From: Actinomycetes bacterium
GTDB taxonomy: Bacteria > Actinomycetota > Acidimicrobiia > Acidimicrobiales > Acidimicrobiaceae
Direction of reading: 5' to 3'
DNA: 64,000 nucleotides
NCBI GenBank assembly: GCA_021803345.1
Contig: JAJZLS010000068.1
Location: 1 to 64,000 of the forward strand
This document shows, piece after piece, positions 24,516 to 33,092 of the stretch. The position numbers were made by a program, and so were the translations under genes. The notes beneath the pieces are model-generated. The model was given only the letters and a program-made list of their open reading frames with translations, was not told the DNA's origin and did not search any database. How positions within the stretch are numbered: position 1 is the stretch's first letter; every line of letters starts with the position of its first letter.

Positions 24516-26399
24516 ATGAAACTTGTTAACTTACCTCGCAAGGTAAGTATATTAATGCTGGCTGTTTCTGCGTTTCCGTTTGCCATGGGACTGGTTGCCA
24601 TCCAATCTACCGCTGCCTATGCGGCGAGTAGTTCTTGTGCTGCGGCTGGTTCCACTGGGCTTACGGCTGCAATTGTAGCCACAGCTAATCAGTCAATTTC
24701 CGGTCAGACTGTAAATGCTGCCGGATGTGACATAGGAATCTACGTTGGTCCCGGGGTCACAGGGGTCACAATAACTGGAAGTACTATTATTGGTGCGAAC
24801 GATCACGGAATTTTCGTCCAAGATTCTTCGAACGTAACCATCAGCTCTAATACTGTTCAGGATAATGGCCTGGCGCCGAATAAGGCGATCAACGAGAATA
24901 AAGCAATCGAATTAGTTGGCACGTCCAATTCCACTATTACCGGAAATACCGTTGATGGTAATGTGGCTGATGGTGGCATTGGGCTGGCTGATGACGGTGC
25001 AATTGATCCGGGAGCACCCAATCCAGGTACTCCAAATGCCTCTACGAACGACACAATTTCCAACAACACGATTAGTGGAAACTATGGCGGTTGTGGGATA
25101 GTGATTGCTTCGTATAACAGTGTTGGAGTATCTCAAATCACTATTACTGGAAACCATATCATTGGATCTCCGGGGCAGTTTGGTCCTCATGGGCCGGTTA
25201 TCGGTCAGATAGTCGTCGCCACTGATGCCCCATCGGCTAAAACCAGCGGAATTACGATTTCGGGTAACAGCATAACTGGAAGTTTTTTGGCTGGAATTAC
25301 CCTCCATGCCAACGCTCCGCTTGACTCCATTACTGGTACTGTGATTCAAAATAACACCTTGATCGCCAATAACTGGGCGGATGTGAATGGTGCTCCTCAA
25401 ACCAATGCGATTGCACTTGAGGTGAATCCAATTCCGGCACCAGTAACTCCGGTGCTTTCTGGGACTACTATCACTGGAAACACCATGACTGGACAGCAGG
25501 TCGGTGTTTGGCAGAGTTGGCAAGTCAGCGGCACCAATTTGTCAGGCAATAACTTTTCCGGAGCGACCCTTCAGTACACCCAGCCAAGTCCCGGAGGCGG
25601 TTACTGGGAGGCAGCCAAAGACGGTGGAGTATTTACCTTTGGTAACGCGGCTTTCTATGGTTCAATGGGTGGCAAGCCCCTGAATGCGCCGATTGTCGGA
25701 ATTGCCCAGACTCGTGACCAGGGTGGCTACACCTTGGCGGCCAGCGATGGTGGTGTATTCACCTTTGGTGACGCTACCTTTTATGGGTCCATGGGAGGGG
25801 CGCATCTAAACGCCCCCATCGTAGGTATTGCGGAAGCGCCGGTAGTCAATGGTCCTCCTGGTACACCAGGTACCAACGGACTCGGTTACTGGCTGGTCGC
25901 CAAGGACGGCGGAGTATTCAGTTTTGGCCATGTCGGCTTTTACGGCTCCATGGGAGGAAAGCCTCTGAATGCTCCGATAGTTGGAATGGTTCCAACCCCA
26001 GATGGACTCGGTTACTGGCTGGTTGCCAAGGACGGCGGAGTATTCAGCTTTGGTGATGCAGGGTTCTATGGTTCAATGGGAGGAAAGCCTCTGAATGCTC
26101 CGATAGTTGGAATGGTTCCAACCCCAGATGGAAAGGGTTACTGGCTGGTCGCCAAGGACGGCGGAGTATTCAGCTTTGGTGATGCAGGGTTCTATGGTTC
26201 AATGGGAGGAAAGCCACTGAATGCGCCCATTGTGTCAATGACTCCCACTCCTGACGGACATGGTTACTGGCTGATTGCCAAAGATGGTGGAGTATTCAGC
26301 TTTGGTGACGCCCGGTTCTATGGTTCAATGGGAGGAAAGCCACTGAATGCGCCCATTGTCGCAGGTACTGCCACCGGTGCAAACGGGGTCGTACCGTAA
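24516..26399 (+). CDS. Secreted parallel beta-helix protein with six C-terminal 42-residue repeats
   Basis: A signal peptide (about residues 1-37, ending AAYAASS) precedes a right-handed beta-helix region (about 38-355). That region is built from repeats such as ITGSTIIGANDHGIFV and ISGNSITGSFLAGITL, the pectate-lyase/NosD-like pattern. From about residue 360 six copies of a GYWLVAKDGGVFSFG...FYGSMGGKPLNAPIVG unit follow; this unit is common in Acidimicrobiia surface proteins and is likely a beta-propeller or wall-binding module. The ribosome-binding site AGGGGAG lies 10 bases before ATG 24516; TTG 24510 is an alternative. No catalytic residues can be assigned. Confidence 0.82.
   Translation: MKLVNLPRKVSILMLAVSAFPFAMGLVAIQSTAAYAASSSCAAAGSTGLTAAIVATANQSISGQTVNAAGCDIGIYVGPGVTGVTITGSTIIGANDHGIFVQDSSNVTISSNTVQDNGLAPNKAINENKAIELVGTSNSTITGNTVDGNVADGGIGLADDGAIDPGAPNPGTPNASTNDTISNNTISGNYGGCGIVIASYNSVGVSQITITGNHIIGSPGQFGPHGPVIGQIVVATDAPSAKTSGITISGNSITGSFLAGITLHANAPLDSITGTVIQNNTLIANNWADVNGAPQTNAIALEVNPIPAPVTPVLSGTTITGNTMTGQQVGVWQSWQVSGTNLSGNNFSGATLQYTQPSPGGGYWEAAKDGGVFTFGNAAFYGSMGGKPLNAPIVGIAQTRDQGGYTLAASDGGVFTFGDATFYGSMGGAHLNAPIVGIAEAPVVNGPPGTPGTNGLGYWLVAKDGGVFSFGHVGFYGSMGGKPLNAPIVGMVPTPDGLGYWLVAKDGGVFSFGDAGFYGSMGGKPLNAPIVGMVPTPDGKGYWLVAKDGGVFSFGDAGFYGSMGGKPLNAPIVSMTPTPDGHGYWLIAKDGGVFSFGDARFYGSMGGKPLNAPIVAGTATGANGVVP
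25599..26388 (+). repeat. Six tandem 126-bp coding repeats
   Basis: Units begin with GGTTACTGG or a variant at 25599, 25725, 25884, 26010, 26136 and 26262. The period is exactly 126 bp except between units 2 and 3, where 33 bp encoding a Pro/Gly-rich spacer are inserted. Units 4 and 5 are almost identical at DNA level. This indicates recent duplication or gene conversion and makes the array prone to copy-number change. Confidence 0.85.
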
Positions 26400-26447
26400 C
26401 TATTGAGAAGTTTGTTTGACTAAGCCAGTAGTGAGTGAGTGATAGCT

Positions 26448-26480
26448 AATTTCCCAAGGTGTGCCATCTATCGGGAAATT
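26448..26480. terminator. Hairpin between the convergent repeat-protein and radical SAM genes
   Basis: AATTTCCC (26448-26455) and GGGAAATT (26473-26480) form a perfect 8-bp stem around a 17-base loop, about 50 bases past the repeat-protein stop. It is a candidate terminator, but there is no strong U-run on either strand. Confidence 0.4.
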
Positions 26481-26575
26481 GACGGAGCTTGCTTGCTGCT
26501 GGCTCGTTAATTTGACGCAATACTGAAATTCAGATGGAACTTCGTAGGCATATAAACTGTTCTGCTTGAATTGTG

Positions 26576-28015
26576 CTAGCTAAGAAGTATGGGTTTGCAA
26601 CCCTGGTCTGAATCGAAGGTGCCCAGTTGTTGCTCAGTGGGTTCAGCACAGCAAAACCAGGATTCGCTTAGGCGGGGCTTAGGGCCTATGGCAGAGCTTA
26701 TTAGATTGACCTCTGGCGCTTTGGCTCCAAAGTGATTATATGCAGCCTCTCTCATTTCATGAAAGGTTTGCACCGGGTCTTTCTGTGTGGCTTCCGATTC
26801 TTGGGCAATGGCTGCGAGAATACGTTGCAGCTCATCTATAGTTTGGTCCCGATTATGCCACTGAAACGACAAAAGATCTGGGTCCCAGGGGCCAAAATCT
26901 ACCTCTTGGTCACTAAGCAAAAGGGAGTCGAGAGGCACTAAAAGTTTTATTCCGAGCTGTACAGGATCGATGCTCTGAATAAGGTCATATTCGAAAATGA
27001 ATTCAATCAATTCCAATAAGTTGTCCCGGTCAGTCCAAGGTGTAAATGGAAGCAGCGAGGGCCTAACCTCAATGCCGGATTGACGCAGGACTGCAAGCGC
27101 GCTAATTATGTCATCCTTGCTATGGCCTTTGTCTAATTTTTTGAGGATGTGGTCAGAGGTGTGCTCAAAGGCGGAAACGATGAACTGAAGTCCAGCTCGT
27201 GACATCTCGTCCCAGATATCTGGATGCTCGAGAACATGTTCGACTTTTATGGTTGCATCGAATGTTAGTTCAGGATGTCTTTGATGCATCTCCCGTATAA
27301 TCTTCAGTGCATGCGCAGGCCCGTTTAGGAAATCCGGATCACCGAATGTGATGTGTTCGGCACCTTTGTCCACCAGGTCGTCAATTTCGCTAAGGACCAG
27401 TTGGCTTGGAATAGCTTTGAATCTTCCCTGATAAATGACTGGCACTGGGCAGTGCTTGCAACTATGGGCACAGCCGACGGTGGACTCGACGTAGCCTACA
27501 AGTCGTTTTCCGTTTTCGGTTACAAGGTATGCATAGTTGGAAATTGACGGCAGGGAAGAGCGGTTGGGTGCCAGCTTTTCAGTATTTGATTGCTCGGTGA
27601 TTGCGATTCCCAATGCCCTAGACACGCTCTGTAAATCGAGTGTCGCAATTCCCGCATCGAAATGAGTCCCTGTCGACAGGGCTACTTTAGAGTACATCCC
27701 TAAAGCGATTACAGTTAATTCGCTTCCAAACAGAGCTTTTGCCCGTTCAGCTATCTTTTTGCCCAGTTGAGTGGCGGTGTGCATAGGCACTGAGAGGATT
27801 AGGTGGGTGGGAGTCTTGCCGCCAGCAAGTATAAAATCGTCGGGACTTTCAAACGACCGGTTAGCCACCGAGTTATCCACCAGGCTGTACTCAATTCCGT
27901 GGATATCGAGAATTGAGGCCAAACGGGCAAGTACCAGTGGTTGGTGTCCTAGCTCATAAGTTGATACCGCCAATACTTTTATATCCTTAGCTGATTGGTT
28001 CTTTGCTGATTTCAT
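26576..28015 (-). CDS. Radical SAM protein with CCAEP C-terminal motif
   Basis: This 479-residue protein has an N-terminal B12-binding-like alpha/beta region (about 10-140), then a radical SAM domain with the cluster motif CAHSCKHC (Cys182, 186, 189). The SAM-binding GAEHITFGDPDFLNGP and the strand FIVSAFEHTSDHIL follow. Near the end the motif WFCCAEP (Cys455-Cys456) marks the CUAEP/CCAEP-tail radical SAM group, in which some members carry selenocysteine in this tail. Here both codons are ordinary cysteine codons (TGC TGT). Its ATG overlaps the ATP-grasp stop by four bases, so the pair is one coupled unit. The reaction is unknown. Confidence 0.85.
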   Translation of the reverse strand: MKSAKNQSAKDIKVLAVSTYELGHQPLVLARLASILDIHGIEYSLVDNSVANRSFESPDDFILAGGKTPTHLILSVPMHTATQLGKKIAERAKALFGSELTVIALGMYSKVALSTGTHFDAGIATLDLQSVSRALGIAITEQSNTEKLAPNRSSLPSISNYAYLVTENGKRLVGYVESTVGCAHSCKHCPVPVIYQGRFKAIPSQLVLSEIDDLVDKGAEHITFGDPDFLNGPAHALKIIREMHQRHPELTFDATIKVEHVLEHPDIWDEMSRAGLQFIVSAFEHTSDHILKKLDKGHSKDDIISALAVLRQSGIEVRPSLLPFTPWTDRDNLLELIEFIFEYDLIQSIDPVQLGIKLLVPLDSLLLSDQEVDFGPWDPDLLSFQWHNRDQTIDELQRILAAIAQESEATQKDPVQTFHEMREAAYNHFGAKAPEVNLISSAIGPKPRLSESWFCCAEPTEQQLGTFDSDQGCKPILLS

Positions 28016-29235
28016 GAAATTTCCAGTTCGATTAGCTTGTGAGCTTGTTCCAGTGCGGTTTGGGCCACTTTAGCTGATGGGGCTTTTGCAAAAATGAATC
28101 CCAGATATTGGCAGTCGTAAGGTATCGGAAGAAGGTCTGCTCCTAGAGTGGCTGAGATATCGATGTCGATAATCCATGGTACTTTCTTTGCCTCTTCAAG
28201 CCCGGTGATTGATTTTAGGATTCCGGCTTTGGGCACCGGTATCATAAATACCCCAGAGGCCTGGTTCTCTAGTGAGTATTCTGGCAATTCAATTTCCAGA
28301 GCCTCGGCCAGTATTAGCTGTTCCAAATTTAAATCACCCTTGAAAGGTATTGCTCTTGAGCATCTGCCTCCAATAGATCTGCCCGCGATCTCAATAAGAG
28401 ATATTTTTCCCAAGTCGTTGATCCTTATTTCGGCGTGTATTGGTCCAGTTTTTATTTCAAGCCCCCTGCGGGCACGGTTGATTACTTCTAACGCCGCCTG
28501 CTGTTTGTTATTTTCCAATTTAGGAGGGGTTACATAAATTGATTCGGCGAAATATGGACCCACCAGGGGGGTTGGTTTTTCAAAAAAAGCCAGAACTTTT
28601 AACGAGTCTCCGCTAACAATCGCATCAACGGCATATTCAGCCCCGGGCAGATATTGTTCAATAATTATCGGCGAGTCCGGATTACAGCCATGATTTATCT
28701 GGATTTGAAGCGTAGCCTTCACTGCTTCGGTTAGTTCCCTGTGCGAGTCAGCTCTTATAACTCCTATAGACCCAGACAAAGTCGCAGGCTTGGAAACCAC
28801 TGGAAAGCCGCCGATTTCAGAGACCTTTTCAGAAAGATTGTCTCCTGGAAGGTAGGTGGTCATCAATGGTTGGTTGATTTCGACGGACCGTAGTTTCTGT
28901 CGCATTGAGATTTTGTCTTGAACTAATCTCGCCGTTTCGAGCGATATGTGTGCTAAGCCTAATTGTTGGCAGGCTAGCGCAGCAGTTTGTAATCCTTTGT
29001 CGTCCACGGAAACGATGGCATCAATGCTGGTTTGCTTGGCAGCTTCGATGATTTGAGCTGCTCCACGCTCAGGGTTGTCCATGTTTACCACCAAGGTTCG
29101 CTGCTTCATCAATCGCTGCATTGCCTGTTGCTTTTGTGACGCGACTATCAGGTTGACGCCCAGTGCCTGAGCCCCCCTAATGAAATCTTGGGCTCTATAG
29201 GTTTGAGTGGGGATTAATAATATAACGTTTTTCAC
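28012..29235 (-). CDS. ATP-grasp enzyme, partner of the CCAEP radical SAM protein
   Basis: This 407-residue carboxylate-amine-ligase-like protein has a preATP-grasp domain (about 1-105), then an ATP-grasp fold: Lys in FPVVSKPATLSGSIGV, EQYLPGAEYAVDAIV and the metal-binding IHAEIRINDLGKISLIEIAGR. Such enzymes activate a carboxylate by phosphorylation and couple it to an amine or thiol. The start is GTG 29235, with little ribosome-binding sequence in a 45-base divergent spacer, and a leaderless or short-leader mRNA is possible. It leads the two-gene operon, suggesting joint synthesis or modification of a small metabolite or peptide. The substrate is unknown. Confidence 0.83.
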   Translation of the reverse strand: MKNVILLIPTQTYRAQDFIRGAQALGVNLIVASQKQQAMQRLMKQRTLVVNMDNPERGAAQIIEAAKQTSIDAIVSVDDKGLQTAALACQQLGLAHISLETARLVQDKISMRQKLRSVEINQPLMTTYLPGDNLSEKVSEIGGFPVVSKPATLSGSIGVIRADSHRELTEAVKATLQIQINHGCNPDSPIIIEQYLPGAEYAVDAIVSGDSLKVLAFFEKPTPLVGPYFAESIYVTPPKLENNKQQAALEVINRARRGLEIKTGPIHAEIRINDLGKISLIEIAGRSIGGRCSRAIPFKGDLNLEQLILAEALEIELPEYSLENQASGVFMIPVPKAGILKSITGLEEAKKVPWIIDIDISATLGADLLPIPYDCQYLGFIFAKAPSAKVAQTALEQAHKLIELEIS

Positions 29236-29248
29236 TTGATTTATTATT

Positions 29249-29263
29249 CTAGTCTCGAACTAG
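29249..29263. promoter_or_regulatory. Palindrome in the ATP-grasp/nfuA divergent spacer
   Basis: CTAGT-ctcga-ACTAG is a perfect 5-5-5 inverted repeat in the centre of the 45-base spacer (29236-29280) between divergent genes. Its position suits an operator acting on both directions. The spacer is too short for two fully separate promoters. Confidence 0.4.
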
Positions 29264-29280
29264 TATTAATGAGGAGTTGA

Positions 29281-29979
29281 TTGCAGGACCTCCCTGCAAT
29301 CGCGACGGTTGGAGTTTTTGTGGAAAGCGTATTTGGAGCAAAAGACAACGCTTCTGTTCTAGAAGTAACTCCTCGAGCACTTGAGGCAGTTTTGGAGATA
29401 AGGTCTGCGGAAACCGATCCAGACAAGCTTGCGCTTTGGATAGAAATCTCGGGGATATCAAATAATAACTACAGTTATGACGTGTATTTTCAGAATCTCA
29501 GTGATGCTGGACCGGATGATGTCATAGTTTCACTGGAGGGTATTTCAGTGGTGGTGCCTTCAGCCAGTGTTGTTCAGATAACAGGATCCAAGCTGGATCT
29601 TGGCGGGGAGGATGGATCAGGGGGACTGATGATCCTCAATCCAAACACCCCCAGTTCACCCAAGGCTGAACTGCCACCTGAACTGCAGAATGCCGATCTG
29701 AGCGATCCCGTTTCCCAGCGAGTCATCAAGGTGCTCCAAGAGGAGATCAATCCTGCAATTGCCGCCCACGGTGGCAGGGCTGACCTGGTGGCGGTGGCGA
29801 ATTCAGTTGCATACCTTAAGCTTTCGGGAGGGTGTCAGGGTTGCGGGATGGCATCCGTCACTCTTTCGCAGGGAATCGAAGTGGCCATAAAAGAAGCGGT
29901 TCCTGAGATTGTAACGGTCGCAGATGTCACTGATCACGTAAACGGAGCAAATCCGTTTTATGGGGCGTCAAAGAAGTAA
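29281..29979 (+). CDS. nfuA: NfuA-like Fe-S cluster carrier
   Basis: This 232-residue protein joins a degenerate A-type-carrier-like N-terminal domain (about 20-110, lacking the three Cys of IscA) to a C-terminal NifU domain (about 140-225) with the cluster-binding CxxC in SGGCQGCGMAS. This is the NfuA architecture, which delivers 4Fe-4S clusters to client enzymes. TTG 29281 has GAGGAG 5 bases upstream. Placement back-to-back with a 4Fe-4S radical SAM enzyme suggests, without proof, a client relationship. Confidence 0.85.
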   Translation: MQDLPAIATVGVFVESVFGAKDNASVLEVTPRALEAVLEIRSAETDPDKLALWIEISGISNNNYSYDVYFQNLSDAGPDDVIVSLEGISVVVPSASVVQITGSKLDLGGEDGSGGLMILNPNTPSSPKAELPPELQNADLSDPVSQRVIKVLQEEINPAIAAHGGRADLVAVANSVAYLKLSGGCQGCGMASVTLSQGIEVAIKEAVPEIVTVADVTDHVNGANPFYGASKK

Positions 29980-30035
29980 TTTTGAATCTCGAGGTATAGA
30001 AAAATTAATGCCCAGATGAATTTTAGCTATAACAT

Positions 30036-30067
30036 AAAGAAAGCTCCCAGTTAGGGGAGCTTTCTTT
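30036..30067. terminator. Bidirectional rho-independent terminator
   Basis: AAAGAAAGCTCCC and GGGGAGCTTTCTTT form a long stem flanked by A- and T-rich tracts, between the convergent nfuA-like and yceI-like genes. It reads as a terminator in both directions. Confidence 0.85.
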
Positions 30068-30089
30068 ATAATGTTTTAATTTTAGCCAA

Positions 30090-30677
30090 TTAAGCCTTGA
30101 TGAGCTGGATTTCCAGGTTCAGCTGTATCTTGTCGCTGACTAGCACTCCTGATCCTTCTAGCGGAACATTCCATTCCATTCCAAAGTCTTTTCTAGAGAT
30201 CTCTCCAGTGAGGCTGTATCCGGATCGGGTGTTTCCCCATGGATCCTTTGAAACTCCGTTGAACTCAAGATCCAAAGTGATGTATCTAGTGGTTCCGTGA
30301 ATAGTTAGATCTCCACTGAGCTTGTAGTTACTTCCCGAAGGCTCGATTGCTGTGGATTTGAAGGTGATCTTTGGAAACTTTTCGACATCGAAAAAGTCTG
30401 CTGATTTAAGGTGGGTGTCTCTTTCGTCCTCACCGGTTGTAATCGATGCAACATCTATCTCTGCTGAAACCTGCGACTTGGTGATGTCTTCTGCTATTTC
30501 AGTAGAAGCGGTAAAGCTTGAAAATGATCCTCTTACCTTGGTTACCACAAGGTGCCGAGCCACAAATTCGATTGAACTGTGAGCATGGTCAATATTCCAG
30601 GTCCCAGGCTCGATTCCTAACTGTGATGCTGATATCGGTGCGGCCATCATTCCTCCATAGTTTGCTGTATAATGCAA
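30090..30677 (-). CDS. YceI-family lipid/isoprenoid-binding protein
   Basis: This 195-residue lipocalin-like beta-barrel has TWNIDHAHSSIEFVARHL at the start, VTKVRGSFSSF, the SVSAEIDVASITTGEDERDTHL-type strand (here with SQVSAEID) and KSADFFDVEKFPKITFKS. These are hallmark YceI motifs. The family binds polyisoprenoids such as ubiquinone or menaquinone precursors and appears in stress responses. There is no clear signal peptide, so this copy is probably cytoplasmic. It is divergent from a MarR-type regulator, which is the likely controller. Confidence 0.9.
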   Translation of the reverse strand: MHYTANYGGMMAAPISASQLGIEPGTWNIDHAHSSIEFVARHLVVTKVRGSFSSFTASTEIAEDITKSQVSAEIDVASITTGEDERDTHLKSADFFDVEKFPKITFKSTAIEPSGSNYKLSGDLTIHGTTRYITLDLEFNGVSKDPWGNTRSGYSLTGEISRKDFGMEWNVPLEGSGVLVSDKIQLNLEIQLIKA

Positions 30678-30705
30678 ATTTCAATTAATAGCCTATAGGA
30701 TATAG

Positions 30706-30717
30706 TTGCAAGTGCAA
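30706..30717. promoter_or_regulatory. MarR-type operator between yceI-like and marR-like genes
   Basis: TTGCA-ag-TGCAA is a perfect inverted repeat that also fits the TTGC-N4-GCAA pattern bound by many MarR proteins. It lies 29 bases ahead of the yceI-like start and 27 bases ahead of the marR-like start, so one bound dimer could block both genes. Confidence 0.5.
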
Positions 30718-30743
30718 TCAAATTTGGAGATAAATTTTACAAT

Positions 30744-31187
30744 ATGGAAGAAATAGCTTGGCTGAATGAGGTTGAAATGAGGGCATGGCGCGGGATGTTG
30801 TCAGCCCATGCCCAGCTGTATGGCAAGCTTGATGAGGAACTGGTTGCCGAGCACGGGATTACTTTTGCAGAGTATGAGGTGTTAGTCCATACTTCTGAAG
30901 GTGAAGACGGTTCAATACGGATGTCCGCACTCGCTGATGCTGCACTGGTCTCTCGATCAGGTTTGACCCGAAGGGTTCAACATCTGGTGGCGCAGGGATA
31001 TTTGGAACGTCGCAGATGCAAGGAGGATAAAAGGGGTACCTTTGCTGTTTTGACTTCCAGTGGCTGGACCAAATTGATCGAAGCTTCAAAAACCCATATC
31101 CGTGGAGTCAGGGAACACATGATGTCCAAACTTACTGCCCAAGAGACCGAGGAACTTGCCAATGCCCTCGAAAAGATGCTTAAGTAG
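30744..31187 (+). CDS. MarR-family transcriptional regulator
   Basis: This 147-residue winged-helix protein has the family pattern: dimerisation helix at the N-terminus, GITFAEYEVLVH, recognition helix in MSALADAALVSRSGLTRRVQHL and the wing YLERRRCKEDKRGTFAVLT. The final helix completes the dimer interface. It is transcribed away from the yceI-like gene over a 66-base spacer with a matching inverted repeat, so local control of both genes is likely. The inducer is unknown. Confidence 0.9.
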   Translation: MEEIAWLNEVEMRAWRGMLSAHAQLYGKLDEELVAEHGITFAEYEVLVHTSEGEDGSIRMSALADAALVSRSGLTRRVQHLVAQGYLERRRCKEDKRGTFAVLTSSGWTKLIEASKTHIRGVREHMMSKLTAQETEELANALEKMLK

Positions 31188-31298
31188 TTCTCGATTTTAG
31201 TTTTAGGATTTGATTCCCAGATATTCCGGCTGGTGGCGTTCCAGCAGTAGGTCAACGCTATGAGGTACCAGTGTTTCTGAATTCGACGATGCTGCTAA

Positions 31299-33092
31299 TT
31301 ATGGTTTGGTTGTAGATGTAGTAGTCGTGACTCCGCTTTTTGTTCCCGGTTTTGTGGTGATAGTGCTGCCAGGAAGTGTTGTACTGGTTGTAACTCTGGT
31401 GGTGGTGGTGGTGGTGGTGGTGGTCGGGGTCGGGGTGGTAGTCGTGGTGGTCGACGGTACAAGTGGCGGGATTGGCGGATGCCTGTATATGCTGAGTGCG
31501 TTGGCAATTGAGGGATGCTTGATTCCTGGCAAGCCTGACCCGAATGCTTCCAGGACATTTTCAGTGATTTTCACAACCGGCGCAATGGGGCAGCTACCCA
31601 TGAAAGAAGGACACGGAGATCCAAGGGCGGCTACCCAAAGGTTGGTTCCGGTTGCAAACACTCCAGCGCCGTTGGCTGTGGTGTAGTAGCTCAAATCTGA
31701 AAATCCTGGCTGGTTCCGACAGAGAACTGGTGAATGGGCTAGGATTTGCAAATCTTTTGGATATGGTGTGTAGGGATCGAAGCCGTCATACTCACTTCCA
31801 ACCAGATTGTGGATGCGAGAACCGAAGCGAAGGCCGGTATTTGCAAATATCCAGCTTGAAGGGTCGGTAATCACCATATCGTTGCGCACCGGATTGCAAG
31901 CGTACTGAATGCCGATTAGGGCGCTTTCAGGCCTGGGATCAGGGGGAGCTGGCCAGTTAGTGGTAACCTCCGCATTATTCACCCCATTCATGGGATCGAG
32001 GCTTGCCACTCGGTAATTTACCTCGACTCTGTCTGGTCCGATTTTGGTGCTCTCGAACCTTATTCTTCGAAATATTGCATTTGCCCCCAGGAACATCAGA
32101 TTGGTTCCGTGCTGTTGCGCAACTGTAAGTGCATGGCGCATCTGAGGGGAGTAGTATTCGTCGTGGCCTAATGAGATGATTACCCTGTGGTTGTACAGCA
32201 GGTTAGGACGTTTTTGCAGGTCAACATCTGTGACGTAGGATACGTTTAAACCCATTTTCTCCACCAGGGCGACTAAGGGAAGTTCGTTCCCGGGAAAGTC
32301 CGCCGCTCCCTGACCGAAATAGTAGCTATAAGGCCGATCAAATGAGACTTTTGTGGCTCGATCCGAATAGCCGTTAGGGCCTGTGTAAAGGTCGTACTTT
32401 CCATATCGGTTGTATGCCTGCCAGGTGGTTACCGCGTTCACAACAAGTACTGCGGCATTTGACCTATCATTTCTGACCGTTATAGGGATCCACCTTTGGG
32501 CATTGTTATTGCCTACCAGCTTGAGTAGGTAATCACCGGGGAACCAGGACGAATTTGTTTTTATGGTGTAGGAAGGGCTCCAGTTGCATTCTACGGTGTT
32601 ACTTGGTTTGAGAACAGGACAGGTCGGTTGTTTGATTCCTTGCAGCGTTGGCGATAACCAGACCAGGTGACCTAGTTTTCCCTGATAGTAGCCCATCCGG
32701 TAGGCCTGGATTTGGTAACTTGACGACGTTGTGGAGATATAAAGGGTGAAACTGTTACCTTGATTGACACTGACTTTTGAGGCATAGCCTTCGATGTTGT
32801 GCGCCGATTGGTATCCAGTAATTCTCCATGCGGAAGTGCCAGGGAGCTTGTTTTGAGCTTGAATTTGTGCCGAGTACAGAGGGCCTGGGGCAGCATGATA
32901 ATTAGCGCTCACACCCGCAGTGGTTGTGGTTGAACCGGTAACTGAGCCAGCAATTTGAGGGAGAGGTTGTTTTTTTGAATTCCCAGTCAGCGAAAGTGTA
33001 ACGGAAATTGAACCTGCGATCACGATAGCTGCGCAAGCAACTGCAATGGTCTTGTTTTTGGTATTCCAGATCAATTTGCCAACCTTTGACAC
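31299..33092 (-). CDS. Secreted/anchored N,N-dimethylformamidase-large-subunit-like protein
   Basis: This 597-residue protein has an N-terminal transmembrane anchor or signal (about 12-35). A large domain (about 90-510) resembles the C-terminal part of N,N-dimethylformamidase beta subunits, with VIISLGHDEYYSPQMRHAL and LMFLGANAIFRRIRFE. The C-terminal tail (about 545-597) is Thr/Pro low complexity, typical of a wall-spanning linker. Export argues against a metabolic amidase role, so the true function may be a surface glycoside- or polymer-active enzyme. The start is GTG 33092. Confidence 0.7.
   Translation of the reverse strand: MSKVGKLIWNTKNKTIAVACAAIVIAGSISVTLSLTGNSKKQPLPQIAGSVTGSTTTTAGVSANYHAAPGPLYSAQIQAQNKLPGTSAWRITGYQSAHNIEGYASKVSVNQGNSFTLYISTTSSSYQIQAYRMGYYQGKLGHLVWLSPTLQGIKQPTCPVLKPSNTVECNWSPSYTIKTNSSWFPGDYLLKLVGNNNAQRWIPITVRNDRSNAAVLVVNAVTTWQAYNRYGKYDLYTGPNGYSDRATKVSFDRPYSYYFGQGAADFPGNELPLVALVEKMGLNVSYVTDVDLQKRPNLLYNHRVIISLGHDEYYSPQMRHALTVAQQHGTNLMFLGANAIFRRIRFESTKIGPDRVEVNYRVASLDPMNGVNNAEVTTNWPAPPDPRPESALIGIQYACNPVRNDMVITDPSSWIFANTGLRFGSRIHNLVGSEYDGFDPYTPYPKDLQILAHSPVLCRNQPGFSDLSYYTTANGAGVFATGTNLWVAALGSPCPSFMGSCPIAPVVKITENVLEAFGSGLPGIKHPSIANALSIYRHPPIPPLVPSTTTTTTPTPTTTTTTTTTRVTTSTTLPGSTITTKPGTKSGVTTTTSTTKP

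Noticed and set aside
24912..25523. 203-codon minus-strand frame opposite the beta-helix gene
   Set aside because: It mirrors the repeat structure of the real gene and has no start signals or recognisable domain.
25599..26388. CRISPR-like repeat array
   Set aside because: The repeats are contiguous, 126 bp long, in one reading frame and encode protein; there are no spacers.
26639..26660. Selenocysteine in the CCAEP tail of the radical SAM protein
   Set aside because: Related proteins have UGA here, but both codons are TGC and TGT in this sequence, so ordinary cysteine is encoded.
31306..31686. Val-rich plus-strand frame at the end of the secreted protein gene
   Set aside because: It is the complement of the Thr-rich low-complexity tail, which gives long Val runs in the opposite strand.
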